From the NCBI GenBank assembly GCA_023143455.1, contig JAGLHT010000018.1, positions 1-38,745 of the forward strand: a stretch of 38,745 nt of DNA, in the 5' to 3' direction. This stretch comes from Desulfobacterales bacterium (GTDB taxonomy: Bacteria > Desulfobacterota > Desulfobacteria > Desulfobacterales > Desulfobacteraceae). Every line of letters starts with the position of its first letter. Position 1 is the stretch's first letter. Under the pieces are notes generated by a model. It was not told the origin of the DNA. It did not search any database and saw nothing but the letters and a program-made list of their open reading frames with translations. This document shows positions 12,929-23,100 of the stretch, piece by piece. The position numbers and the translations under genes were made by a program.

Positions 12929-13948
12929 ATGAAAAGATGTAAAATAGCTTTTATTATGGTCAGTATTTTTTTTCTAATGTCAATCTTCTCATCAGTGGCT
13001 ATAGCTAAGGATTTAAGCCTGTCTTCCTGGTTGCCACCAAAACATCCAATTGTGGCAAACATGATAATACCATGGGCAGCAAATGTTAATAAGGCCACTG
13101 ATGGCCGTGTTAATATTAAAATTCTTGCCAAGGGACTTGGGCATCCAAAGGCTTACTTTGATATTGTAAAAAATGGTTTAGCTGATACGGGTTATACTTG
13201 TAACAACTACAGCCCCGGTCGCTTTACATTGTCAGATGGTGTGGAGCTTCCTTTTCAAGGTGACAGTGCTGAGGCAATGTGTGTATCTTACTGGCGAACA
13301 TATGAAAAATATTTTGCCAAGGCAGATGAATACAAAGGCGTTAAACTTCTATCAGTATTCGTGCATGGACCTGGACAAATTAATGCAAATAAATCAATTC
13401 AGTCTGTTGCTGATCTTAAAGGCCTGAAGTTTCGTGTTTCAGGAGGGATTGCAGCAAAAGTTGCCAAAAATTTGGGCATTGTTGGAATTCAAAAGCCAGC
13501 TAGCCAGGTTTATGAAATACTTTCCCGTGGTGTTGCAGATGGAGTTCTTCTTCCAAAAGAATCAATTAAATCTTTTAATATTATCAAAGTTGTTCCATAC
13601 ACTACTTTAGTTCCTGGTGGACTTTATAATGTTTCTTTTTATCTGGTTATGAACCAGAAGACATTTGACAGCTTTTCACCAGCAGATCAAAAAGCTGTGG
13701 AAAAAGAATCTGGAGAAGCTTTTGCAAAACTTGCAGGTAAAGCCTGGGATGAAGCAGATCGAGTCGGGCTTGAAGCTATGAAAGCTGCAGGCAACACTGT
13801 TCAAACTGCGTCTCCTGCATTTATGGCTGAGCTTGCAAATGCTACCAAAGATATTGAAGCAAATTGGGTAAAAAGAGCTAAGGCAAAGGGTGTTAATGGT
13901 ACAAACGCATTAGAATACTATCGTAAACAGGTAGCAAAATATAAATAA
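12929..13948 (+). CDS. dctP: TRAP transporter periplasmic solute-binding protein (DctP)
   Basis: A 339-residue extracytoplasmic solute receptor of the DctP family. GGAGGG precedes the ATG. A signal peptide covers residues 1-26 (hydrophobic IAFIMVSIFFLMSIFSS, cut near AIAKD). Arg169 in LKGLKFRVSGG matches the conserved arginine that forms a salt bridge with the substrate carboxylate, so the solute is most likely an organic or amino acid. The motif GVADGVLLP is also typical. It is followed after 1 base by the small membrane subunit and then the large one, a complete DctPQM set. The ligand cannot be named. Because the set lies 1.5 kb after an aromatic amino acid operon, an aromatic or amino acid ligand deserves consideration. 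Confidence 0.9.
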   Translation: MKRCKIAFIMVSIFFLMSIFSSVAIAKDLSLSSWLPPKHPIVANMIIPWAANVNKATDGRVNIKILAKGLGHPKAYFDIVKNGLADTGYTCNNYSPGRFTLSDGVELPFQGDSAEAMCVSYWRTYEKYFAKADEYKGVKLLSVFVHGPGQINANKSIQSVADLKGLKFRVSGGIAAKVAKNLGIVGIQKPASQVYEILSRGVADGVLLPKESIKSFNIIKVVPYTTLVPGGLYNVSFYLVMNQKTFDSFSPADQKAVEKESGEAFAKLAGKAWDEADRVGLEAMKAAGNTVQTASPAFMAELANATKDIEANWVKRAKAKGVNGTNALEYYRKQVAKYK

Positions 13949-13949
13949 A

Positions 13950-14462
13950 ATGAAATCATCTGATCAAAACAATTTACAAACAAGTGCTTGGGCATTAGTT
14001 GTCAGTTTTTTGCATCGATTTATTGAACCATTAGTATCAATTGCTTTATTTTTCATGATGGCATTGACTTTTGCCGATGTCATCGGGCGTTATATTTTTA
14101 ATAAGCCTATTACAGGAGCACTTGAACTCACAGAGTTCTTCATGGCCATTGTTATTTTTTTAGGCCTGGTTCTCCTCACATCTGAAGAAGGCCATGTAAC
14201 GGTTGATCTTTTTGATAGTTTCATACCTGATAAGGTTAAAGTCATTCAAAACATTTTCATTAATATCATTAATTTAGTCATCATGACCGTCATTAGTTGG
14301 CAATTATGGATCAAGGCCGGGGAAGCAGCCGGGTATGGAGATAGAACTGAGTATTTGGAATTGCCGTTATCACCATTGATATATTTCATGTCAATCATGG
14401 TAGGCATTTCTGGTCTGATTTTGTTTTTGATTTTGATCAAATCGTTGAAAATGGGAAAATAG
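13950..14462 (+). CDS. dctQ: TRAP transporter small membrane subunit (DctQ)
   Basis: A 170-residue four-helix membrane protein of the DctQ family, helices near residues 28-50, 62-82, 98-120 and 140-162. The motif FADVIGRYIFNKPITGALELTE is split by no insertion and is the family hallmark. DctQ scaffolds the large transporter subunit and helps dock the binding protein. The gene begins 1 base after dctP and ends 4 bases before dctM, so the three are surely co-transcribed and their products act together in the inner membrane. Confidence 0.9.
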   Translation: MKSSDQNNLQTSAWALVVSFLHRFIEPLVSIALFFMMALTFADVIGRYIFNKPITGALELTEFFMAIVIFLGLVLLTSEEGHVTVDLFDSFIPDKVKVIQNIFINIINLVIMTVISWQLWIKAGEAAGYGDRTEYLELPLSPLIYFMSIMVGISGLILFLILIKSLKMGK

Positions 14463-14466
14463 ATTT

Positions 14467-15759
14467 ATGGAAGCATCGTTAATTGGATTTGCAGCCCTTC
14501 TCATATTAATTCTTGCAAGAGTGCCAATTCCCATGGCCATGGCTGTGATTGGTTTTATTGGGTTCGGGCACGTTGTCAGCTACAACGCAGCTCTTAGTAT
14601 GGTATCCCTGGTGGCATCAGAAGAAGGAATGAACTATGGTTTATCTGTAGTCCCACTTTTTATTTTGATGGGTAATTTAGTAACTGAATCAGGCCTTTCT
14701 CATGAGCTTTATAGGTCTTCCTATGCCTTTTTTGGGCATAGGAAGGGTGGATTGGCCATGGCAACAATTGTTGCCTGTGGTGGATTCAGTGCTGTTTGCG
14801 GAAGTTCTTTGGCAACTGCAGCTACAATGAGCAAGGTTGCCATGCCTTCCATGCGCAAATTTGGATATGCCGACAGCCTGGCAACTGGCGCCATTGCTGC
14901 CGGTGGGACTTTGGGTATACTTATTCCTCCCAGTGTTATCCTAGTAATTTACGGCATTATGACTGAATCTGACATTGGGCAATTATTTGCTGCAGGTATT
15001 TTGCCTGGCATGCTCGGTATTTTCTGTTACTTATGCGCTGTTTCGGTTGCAACAGGCATTAATCCAAAAATTGGCCCCAGAGGTGAGAGGGTTTCGTGGT
15101 CTGAAAGGTTGAAATCCCTTAAGGGTGTATGGGGTGTATTGCTGTTGTTTTTTATTGTTATGGGTGGGATTTATGCAGGAATTTTTACACCAACTGAAGC
15201 TGCCGGTATTGGAGCTACAGGCGCATTCTTTTTTACCTTGTTTCGTAAAAAGCTTACAATGCCAGTATTAAAGCAAGTTTTGGTTAACACAGCAAGTACA
15301 ACAGCCATGATCTTTTTCTTACTGATTGGCTCATTTATTTTTGCTAATTTCGTTAATGTTGTGGGATTGCCGGGTGCTCTGGCAGAGTTTGTGCTTAGTT
15401 GGGATGCTTCACCATTTTTTGTCGTGCTAATTCTTATGTTCGTCTATATTATCCTGGGCTGCATCTTGGAAAGTATGTCAATGATTGTTTTAACAGTTCC
15501 TGTTTTTTATCCCTTGATACAGGCACTTGGTTTTGACCTAATATGGTTCGGTATTGTAGTGGTCGTTGTTACTGAAATAAGTTTGATTACCCCACCGGTA
15601 GGATTAAACGTGTTTGTTCTTAAAGCTGTGTTGCCTGATGTAAAAGTCAGCACCATCTTTAAAGGCGTAACACCTTTTTGGATAGCTGATATTGTGCGTT
15701 TAACACTTATTGTGTTGTTTCCAGCGATTTCATTATTTCTGGTCAGCATGATGCGTTAA
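14467..15759 (+). CDS. dctM: TRAP transporter large permease subunit (DctM)
   Basis: A 430-residue protein with about 11-12 membrane helices, the full length of a DctM permease, which moves the solute inward using a sodium gradient. Recognisable family segments are VPLFILMGNLVTESGLS, CGGFSAVCGSSLATAATMSK, AAGGTLGILIPPSVILVIYG, FTPTEAAGIGATGAF and EISLITPPVGLNVFVLK. It closes the dctPQM operon. A strong bidirectional terminator stands 36 bases after the stop, separating it from the convergent response regulator gene. Nothing in the sequence is truncated or unusual. Confidence 0.93.
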   Translation: MEASLIGFAALLILILARVPIPMAMAVIGFIGFGHVVSYNAALSMVSLVASEEGMNYGLSVVPLFILMGNLVTESGLSHELYRSSYAFFGHRKGGLAMATIVACGGFSAVCGSSLATAATMSKVAMPSMRKFGYADSLATGAIAAGGTLGILIPPSVILVIYGIMTESDIGQLFAAGILPGMLGIFCYLCAVSVATGINPKIGPRGERVSWSERLKSLKGVWGVLLLFFIVMGGIYAGIFTPTEAAGIGATGAFFFTLFRKKLTMPVLKQVLVNTASTTAMIFFLLIGSFIFANFVNVVGLPGALAEFVLSWDASPFFVVLILMFVYIILGCILESMSMIVLTVPVFYPLIQALGFDLIWFGIVVVVVTEISLITPPVGLNVFVLKAVLPDVKVSTIFKGVTPFWIADIVRLTLIVLFPAISLFLVSMMR

Positions 15760-15794
15760 AGTTAACTACAATTGAGTACAATCGTCTTAAAATA

Positions 15795-15840
15795 AAAAAC
15801 CGGAACCTATCGAGATGATCTCGTTAGGCTCCGGTTTTTT
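15795..15840. terminator. strong bidirectional intrinsic terminator
   Basis: An inverted repeat runs from AAAAACCGGAACCTA (15795-15809) to TAGGCTCCGGTTTTT (15825-15839), with an inner stem CGAGA/TCTCG and a 3-base loop. There are two mismatches in about 20 pairs. The A-run on one side and T-run on the other let it stop transcription both from dctM (plus) and from the response regulator at 15852 (minus). Confidence 0.9.
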
Positions 15841-15851
15841 TAGATGATTAT

Positions 15852-16352
15852 TTATATATAATAATTTTTATCAAACTTATCCCAAAATTCCTTATCTTCT
15901 TCTTTCCAATTGCTACCAAACCGTTTGTCAAAATGACTTCCCAGTTTTTCAAACAAAAGTTTCCAGGTAGATTTACCCTGGTTTTGTGCGGTCAAAAGCT
16001 CAGTAACATATGAGTCAAGTACACTTAAATGATCTTTTGAGAGATAAGAAATAGCCCCTTTTTTAATGGATTCAACTAGGGATTCAGGGTTCATGGAATT
16101 TGCCGTCAGCATGATAGCGGGGATTTTTCTTTTCACACATTCTTCTAAAAGCTTAATCCCATTAACCCCCATAATATCGAGGATAGCAAGATCATACTGG
16201 GTTTGAGCGATTTTTTTTGAAGCTGCTTCATAGTTCTGGGCAACGTCTATTTTAGCTTCTTCTAAAATTTCCTGTATGATTTCAAGAACGTCCCATTCAT
16301 CATCAACAGCAAGTATATGTTTGTTTTTGAGAAAAGAATCGATTTGTGTCAT
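15852..16352 (-). CDS. single-receiver response regulator, paralogue of the 12116 gene
   Basis: A 166-residue CheY-like protein with the same layout as the regulator at 12116-12625: VDDEWD acidic pocket, Asp59 in LAILDIMGVNG, MLTA, a conserved Lys in SYLSKD, and the same C-terminal signature (FDKRFGSNWKEEDKEFW). A clean AAAGGAG precedes the ATG. It is transcribed convergently with dctM. The pair appears to be a duplication, now on opposite strands on either side of the TRAP genes. There is no output domain, so it should act by protein contact or as a phosphate shuttle. Confidence 0.85.
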   Translation of the reverse strand: MTQIDSFLKNKHILAVDDEWDVLEIIQEILEEAKIDVAQNYEAASKKIAQTQYDLAILDIMGVNGIKLLEECVKRKIPAIMLTANSMNPESLVESIKKGAISYLSKDHLSVLDSYVTELLTAQNQGKSTWKLLFEKLGSHFDKRFGSNWKEEDKEFWDKFDKNYYI

Positions 16353-16651
16353 TTTTTCTCCTTTAGAAAATATATTAGATACCTGTTTTTGTTTATTTTA
16401 TAAAATTTTTGCCAATGTTTATATTATTTTTTACGAAATTATCATATCTAAAACATGTTGAAAAATCAAGCTATTCAGGGGTTTTTTTGACGCAACCTTT
16501 AGTTAGTAAATCTTGTATTGATTTGGATAAGTCTTTAGTTTTCTTTTTTTGTTATTTTTGGTATATCATCTGTTAACTAAATGAGAAGAGGGAGTTAAGA
16601 GCAAGTGGCCAGAAGAATTGATAAAAAAGGAGTAAACCGTTAATAATTATT
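16353..16651. other. intergenic region between divergent genes
   Basis: This 299-base AT-rich stretch separates the response regulator (minus) from the GNAT gene (plus) and should hold both promoters. I see no tRNA, repeat array or longer frame. One small item: a 13-codon frame from GTG at 16605 to TAA at 16643 (reading ARRIDKKGVNR) has a GGGAG upstream and ends 8 bases before the GNAT start. It could be a leader peptide or a gene scrap. Confidence 0.4.
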
Positions 16652-17086
16652 ATGGAAATTACACCTCTACTAGAAAAAGACCTTAAAGAATTAGCTGATT
16701 TGTATCAGCAATTAATCCCAAATGAATTTTCTCTTTCAAAGATGAGAAATGTTTTAGTTAAGAATAAGAACAACCCAAATCATATGGTTTTGACTGCAAG
16801 AAAAAATGGAAGATTAGTGGGTTCTCTTTTGGCAGTAATTTGTGAAATGTTTTTTGGACAATGTAAATCTTTCATGGTTGTCGAAGATGTTGTGATTGAA
16901 AAACAATTTCGTAAATCTGGCATTGGTAAGGCCTTAATGCAAAGAATAGAAGAATATGCCAAAGAACAGAATTGTTCCTATATAATGCTCATAACTGATA
17001 TTGAACGGATTGGCTCACAAGAATTTTATAAATCACTTGGCTATAAAACAAATGAGTACTGTGCCTTTAAAAAATATCTTTTATAA
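16652..17086 (+). CDS. GNAT family N-acetyltransferase
   Basis: A 144-residue acetyl-CoA-dependent acetyltransferase of the GCN5-related fold. The central strand GQCKSFMVVEDVVIEKQFRK leads into the acetyl-CoA pyrophosphate-binding loop FRKSGIGKALMQRIEEYA, and the C-terminal motif EFYKSLGYKTNEY is also typical. The substrate cannot be predicted; it may be an amine, a peptide N-terminus or a small toxic compound. The start at 16652 lacks a well-placed ribosome binding site (AAGGAG is about 20 bases off). No alternative start exists nearer, because the frame is closed by a stop a few codons upstream. It is a lone gene, convergent with the large synthase gene. Confidence 0.85.
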   Translation: MEITPLLEKDLKELADLYQQLIPNEFSLSKMRNVLVKNKNNPNHMVLTARKNGRLVGSLLAVICEMFFGQCKSFMVVEDVVIEKQFRKSGIGKALMQRIEEYAKEQNCSYIMLITDIERIGSQEFYKSLGYKTNEYCAFKKYLL

Positions 17087-17088
17087 AA

Positions 17089-17098
17089 TTGTTAACAA
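17089..17098. repeat. palindrome TTGTTAACAA beyond the synthase 3' end
   Basis: The 10-base perfect palindrome TTGTTAACAA stands about 80 bases beyond the 3' end of the synthase gene, just after the GNAT stop. The same string is the core of a 12-base palindrome upstream of the synthase start at 24785-24796. The two copies bracket the gene. It may be a regulator site or chance in AT-rich DNA. Confidence 0.3.
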
Positions 17099-17177
17099 GA
17101 TCATATAACGGGCAATGCACTTCCCCTGTTTTAGTAGGCACTAAAGCTAGGCGCAATTGGAAGAAATTTGAAAATTT

Positions 17178-20100
17178 TTATCGTTTAGCGTTTTCCTGTT
17201 TTATTTTTTCAATTAGTTTTGAGCTTGTATTTTTTATAAGTGTAACAGCAAAGTCCTGCATTTCATATATGCATGTACCATCAACGGATAAAGCTCCGTC
17301 TGCTATTATTTGTGGTTGATCGCCATCAATTACCTTTTTAATGTGTGCGCAGATTTCAATTTGCTTATTTGAAGGAATGATTTGTCCTCTATATTTCCAT
17401 TCATGGACAGTGTTTAAAGTTTCTTCGATTCTAAAGTCCTTAGGAGCAAATTGCCATTTTTGCAGTGCATAGAATTTTAGTAATTGTAGAAAAGATTCAA
17501 CTCCTAAAGATCCAGGACAAACTGGGTCTTGATAAAAGTGAGCATTGAAAAACCATTCATCAGGGTTAACCGTTTTGATACCTTTAATATATCCTTTATT
17601 GTAAAGTCCGCCCTTAAAAGAAAATTGTTTGATCTTATCAATCATACACAAAGCAGTAGAAGGCATACCTTTGTTTTCACCTAAATTTTTATCAGTCGGT
17701 GTTAATGGTGCATTGCCTTCAAATAGTACTTCTTTTGAAATATCAAGCAGTAAAGTATCGCATTCATATGTATGGAATTTATTCTTTTTAAGGCCAATTT
17801 GATTTGAAAGAGATTGACTTGTAAAAAAACCAAAGTTTGTAGAGCCTTTGTAAATGAGCTCATTATTTTTCAGGACTTCGATATCAAAATCCTGAATTAT
17901 CATGCCTCCAGCCTTGGAAACATCAGTCATACGAGAGCGCATTTTTATGGTTCCAATTTTTCTGTGAATGTTTTTTAAAATCTGAGCTTTACCACCAAGG
18001 TTTCTGAAAAAGAGCCTGTCATTGCTTTGTAATGCTGACCCTGCCCATGCTGCAAGCCATCCGCATGGTTGGAGGGCGATTTCCAAAAGAATACAAAAAG
18101 GAATTGTATCCGAGTGATTTGCATTGAAATACCAGCCATCTGCTGGCACATCAAATTCTGCTTCAATCCATCCTCCGGAGTTCATTTCCCACTGGATATG
18201 ATCGATTTTTATTACTCTGTCCATGAAAAAATAAGGAGGGCGTGGCAACCTTGCCATTTGGCGTTCATTATCAAAGATTTTATATTTTTCACCAAAAGCA
18301 TCAGAAGGATTGCCTTCTGCAAATGCAAGTATTTTTTCTCTTGGAATGATATCTTTGGTTTTTTTGAATTTCTTAAGAAGTGATGGATCATTGATAGCCT
18401 CAAAGCCTGATATACTGGCAAGGATTGTGTTTTTGCTGTCAAGGAAAATAAAGTATCCTTTAATTTTATTTTTACTTGTTTCATTAACTGTAAATCGTAT
18501 TCTTACATCCCCGTCAGATTTTTCAAATGAATTGTAAAGTCTGAAGTTAGCTATGTATGAAGGTAAACATACCTGTTTTTTGTTTTCATATGTCCAGAGG
18601 ATAGCTGCCTGAAATGCTGCATCGAGAAGCATAGGATCAAAAACCCACTTGCGAGAAGGATGATTTTCAAACCATTTGTCAGGAGAGGGTGCTTTTGATG
18701 CTGTCACTTCAATGCCTTTTATGGAACAACCTGTAATGGATTTGATGGCATGAAGACCTTCTCCATGGAAAAGGACTGATTTATATATTTCATCTACGCT
18801 TAAAGAATATGGAATAAGATCAAGAGAGGAAGATGCAGAAAGAATCGGAGGGTTGGACAAGCTATCTTTTAAGAGAGCAGTGCCTGCGGAATTTAAAAAA
18901 GTATTGTCTGTATCTTGGAGTTTTGAAAAAACATTTGCTTCGGTTTCAAATCCCATCTCTGTTTTTTTACACTTTCTGGTTTTTACACTGATTTCAATAG
19001 TTTCTTTTGAAAAGCTTATTCCTTTTAAAAGCCGCATTTGATCAATGCCTGCAAAAGAAAGCCCAGGATTGTTTTTTTCTGCTGCATATGCCAGCCATTC
19101 TAAGTGGATTGCAAAAGGAAGGACTTTATTATTATTGATTTTATGGGATGAAAGTACTTTTGCTGACAAACTATTAAGGTTATAGTCAAAAGCTTGAGTA
19201 AGTGAAGAGTGTTGTTTTTCCTTTTTCCCAAAGAGACTTGCACCAATCACAATTTCAACATTGGTTTGGTTTTTTGCTTCCATTTCAGCTAGGAGCTGAA
19301 GCGCCCCTGCTTTTTTGTCTATCAGGTCAATATTTCTTTTTTGGAATTCTTTTTTCAGTGATTTGTTAACCATACCGCCATCCCAAGGTCCCCAGTTCAT
19401 TGCAAGGTATTTACAATCAGGGTTTTCAAGAGAAAGTTTCTGTAAGGTTTTGTTTAAAACTTCATTTGCCATTGAGTAATCTGATTGTCCGATATTACCA
19501 GTTCTGGCAGCTATTGATGAAAACCCAATAAAACATTTTAAATTATCATCAGCACTGGCAAAAATTAGAGAATTTAAGCCTGAAACTTTTGTATCATAAA
19601 CATTACAGAATTTCTCATAATTTTTTTCAATAATAAGTTTATCTTCAAGGATTCCTGCACCATGAATAATCCCTGTAATGTTTCCATGTTTTTCTCTAAT
19701 GGTCTTGAATATTTCAACAATTTGATATTTGTTTTTTATGTCACAAGAGAAGTATTCAACTTCTGATCCTGAAGATCCAGCGTTTTTAATTCTTTCAATA
19801 TTTTTTTTGATTTCACGATTAGATATCAATTTTTTGTAAGCTTTTTCAAGCTCCACAGGTTTTAAAGTTTTATCAGTAAATTGGTTTTTTAGAATTGCTT
19901 TTTTAATCTCTGGTTCAGAGGTGATATCTTCGATCCAGTAAGGTTCATTCACAGGGTTTTCTGACCTGCCTATAAGCATAATTTTTGGAGAAAAAGATTT
20001 TGCAATTTCAACAGCACATTCTGCAGTCACTCCTTTTGCTCCTCCAGTAATAATAAACAGGTCATCGCTATTAAAATTGGGCTCGGTAAACTCATCTATG

Positions 20101-23100
20101 TTCTCTGAAATGTTTTCTGTTTTAAGTTTTGGGATATTACATAACCCTTCAGATATTCCTATTTCAACTGAACCATGTGTCATCATAAGTGTTACTGCAT
20201 TTTCTGCATTTTCAATTACTTCTTCTGCTGAACATGGCATATCTAATGCTTTGCAGAGTATATCTTTCCATTCAAGGCCGGCAGTTTTACAAAGCCCTGC
20301 AAGCCCACCCTGGACAGGATCATCTATCTGTTTTCCATTAAGTCCAAAGCCTCCGCCTAAAAAGGATACTGTGGCAAAAAAAGCGCTTTTTTGTGATGCA
20401 GACTCAGTAAGATAAGGGGCATTTTTTTTAATAAGTTTAAAAGAATATTTTAAAAAATCTGATGTTTTTTCAGAATCGTTTGTTTTTGAAATATCAGGGA
20501 TTAAAACAATACCGGCAGCATCGCGCAATTCTGGGATTTTTTCGTGTGATACTTTAATAAGATCCGCGTTTATTCCCTGCTTTATAAATTCATCTTTAAA
20601 GCTCTTAGCAATACCTGATGAATCTTTTGTTAAATAGACTTTTTTTTGTTTTGAAATTAAAAGCCTTGACCCATTATAAAATTTTATTTTGTCAACAGGG
20701 TGTTGCTCCAGAAAGGGGAGTTGCCTCGATAATGCTTGGATTTTTTTGCTTTTTTTTTTTTCTACTGGAAAATCAGTTTGTACAGGAATGCTTCTTTGTT
20801 TTTTTTGGGAATTTTGCCCCAGGTTATTATCAAGATAGGCACTGATTGCATCAATGGTTTTAAAACCTGCAATTTCGTCAGAAGAGATTGTTCCAATTTG
20901 TGGCAACTCTTTTTCAAGTGTAGATAGAATTTCAACTCTTTTGATAGAATCAATTCCAAGATCCGATTCAAGATTCATATCACCTTCCAGCATTTCGACC
21001 GGGAATCCTGTTAAATTGCTGATGGTGTTGATTAGTATTTCTATACTTTGGCTAGCTGAATCAGTGCTTTTGAAAGATTCTGGCTTTATAATATCTTCAG
21101 TTGGGTTGTTGTTTTCAGCAACTGAATTATTGCTATTATCAATAATATCGCATATTTCTTTTAAGGTTCTAAGAGAACTCATACTCTCAGGAGTAAGGCT
21201 GCTTACAGAGGGTAGGCTCTTTTCAAGCTCAGATATTATTTCAACTCTTTTAATAGAATCAATTCCAAGATCTGATTCAATATCCATATCACCTTCCAGC
21301 ATTTCTTCAGGAAATCCTGTCAGCTTGCTTACTATTGAAAAAACGAGGTTTTCTGCTTCTTTTACATTTTCAGAAGCACTTTTTGTAGTAAGTTCTGATT
21401 CATTACGTTTGACAATTGTTTCTGGCTCAGGAGTATGGGTATTTATCTTATCAGGTGTTTTGTCTATAGGGACATGAATTTTTTGCGTTGGCTTTTGGAT
21501 TTCAATATTATCAGTAGGATAGGGTGCTGTTATATTATTTGCAAAAAATTTTGTCTGGTCCATCATACTCTGAAGAGTTCTGCTTGCTTCAGCTTGTGTT
21601 TCAAGAAATTTTTCATGTGTTTTTGCAGTTTGGCTTTGAAGTTGCTGCATTGATTCAAACCCTTTTTGAATCAGGGTCATTGCTTCATAAATCATGGAAG
21701 GTTTTTGCTCTATTGAAGGAGAGTTCTTTTTTTTAATAATACTTGGTTCTTTATTCATGTCATTTCCTTGGGAATGCTCTATAATTTTTGATGGTGGTAA
21801 GTCACACTTAATAGGTTTTGGATTAGCACCAGTGATAAAAACATTCATTTTATTTTTAACAAGCTTTTTGCACGGGTCTTCCCATTTTGTGAGATCAACA
21901 TCATATCCTTTTGATGCAAGGTTGGCTAAAATATGGGCAAGATTTACTATGCCCGATCCAGGCTCTGATTTATTTCCTGTGGAAGTATCCATGGATATTG
22001 CATTTATATCCTCGTTTTTAAGGATGGATTTAACAAGACCTGTGAGAACAGTTTTTGGACCAATTTCTATAAATGTTGAAACACCACTTTTATGCATTGA
22101 TTCAATATTTTTAATAAAATTTACAGGGCTTAAAAGTTGTTTTCCAAGAATTTCTTTTGTTTCTTTGGTTGATGTTGGATATGGCGTTCCTTTTGTATTG
22201 GACATAACTGGAATCTCTGTCTTTTTAAAATTGATTTGCTCAAGATCATTTGCAAAAGGTTTTGCGGCATTTTCAACAAGAGGGGAATGGAAGGCTGCTG
22301 CAACCGGCAGTTTAATGCCACGGACTTTGTTATTTTTAAAAATTTTAACAGCCCTATCTATTTCATCTGTGCTTCCAGAGATAACTCCCTGATTATATGA
22401 ATTTTTGTTGGCAAGAATAAGATCAAGGTTGTTTTCTTTTAAAAGTTGTTCAATCTTATCCATTGGAGCTTTTACAGCAAACATGCTACCTGAATCACCT
22501 GATTGCTTTGAAGCTTCAGCCATATGTCTTCCTCTGGATACAGAAAGTTTGAGTAAGGTATTATCAGAAATACGACCAGCCGCGTTTAATGCACAGAGTT
22601 CTCCAAAGCTATGACCACAGGTGGAATCTGGTTTAATGTTGAACCTTTTAAGAACTTTGGTCATTGCAAGGCTTATGGCACCAAGAGCAGGCTGAGCTAT
22701 ATTAGTATTTCTCAACTCCTGTTCTGAAGTTATATTGGATTGAACATATTCCGGTAGAGGATAAATATAATCATGTAAAGACTTAAAATTGTTATGGGTT
22801 TTAGATTGGACATGGTCAGATTTAAAACAAACACCTGCAAGCGTAACAGCATCCATAGCTTCAGGAAATATTGAAACAAGGTCTCTTCCCATCATTGTGT
22901 ACTGGCTTCCCTGGCCTGGAAATAAGAAGCCTAATTTACAATTTTTCCCTTGGGTTGCCTTAGAGCTTTCTTCAAAATAAATGTTTGGATTACTAATAGC
23001 AGATTCGGCGTTTTGAGTATTAGTTGAAATCAGTTTAATTGCTTTCTCAACAAGGTCAACAGCGTTGTTGTTTTTGTCAATGACAATTAAAAGCCTCAAG

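Noticed and set aside
16605-16643. 13-codon leader peptide upstream of the GNAT gene
   Set aside because: It has a possible ribosome binding site and stops 8 bases before the ATG, but there is no regulatory codon run or attenuator hairpin. Too little to call a gene.
20736-20971. A possible frameshift in the T-rich linker of the synthase
   Set aside because: A long run of T (about 20748-20760) lies in a low-complexity Lys-rich linker between the second ACP and the KR region. The frame stays open across it and both sides read in frame.
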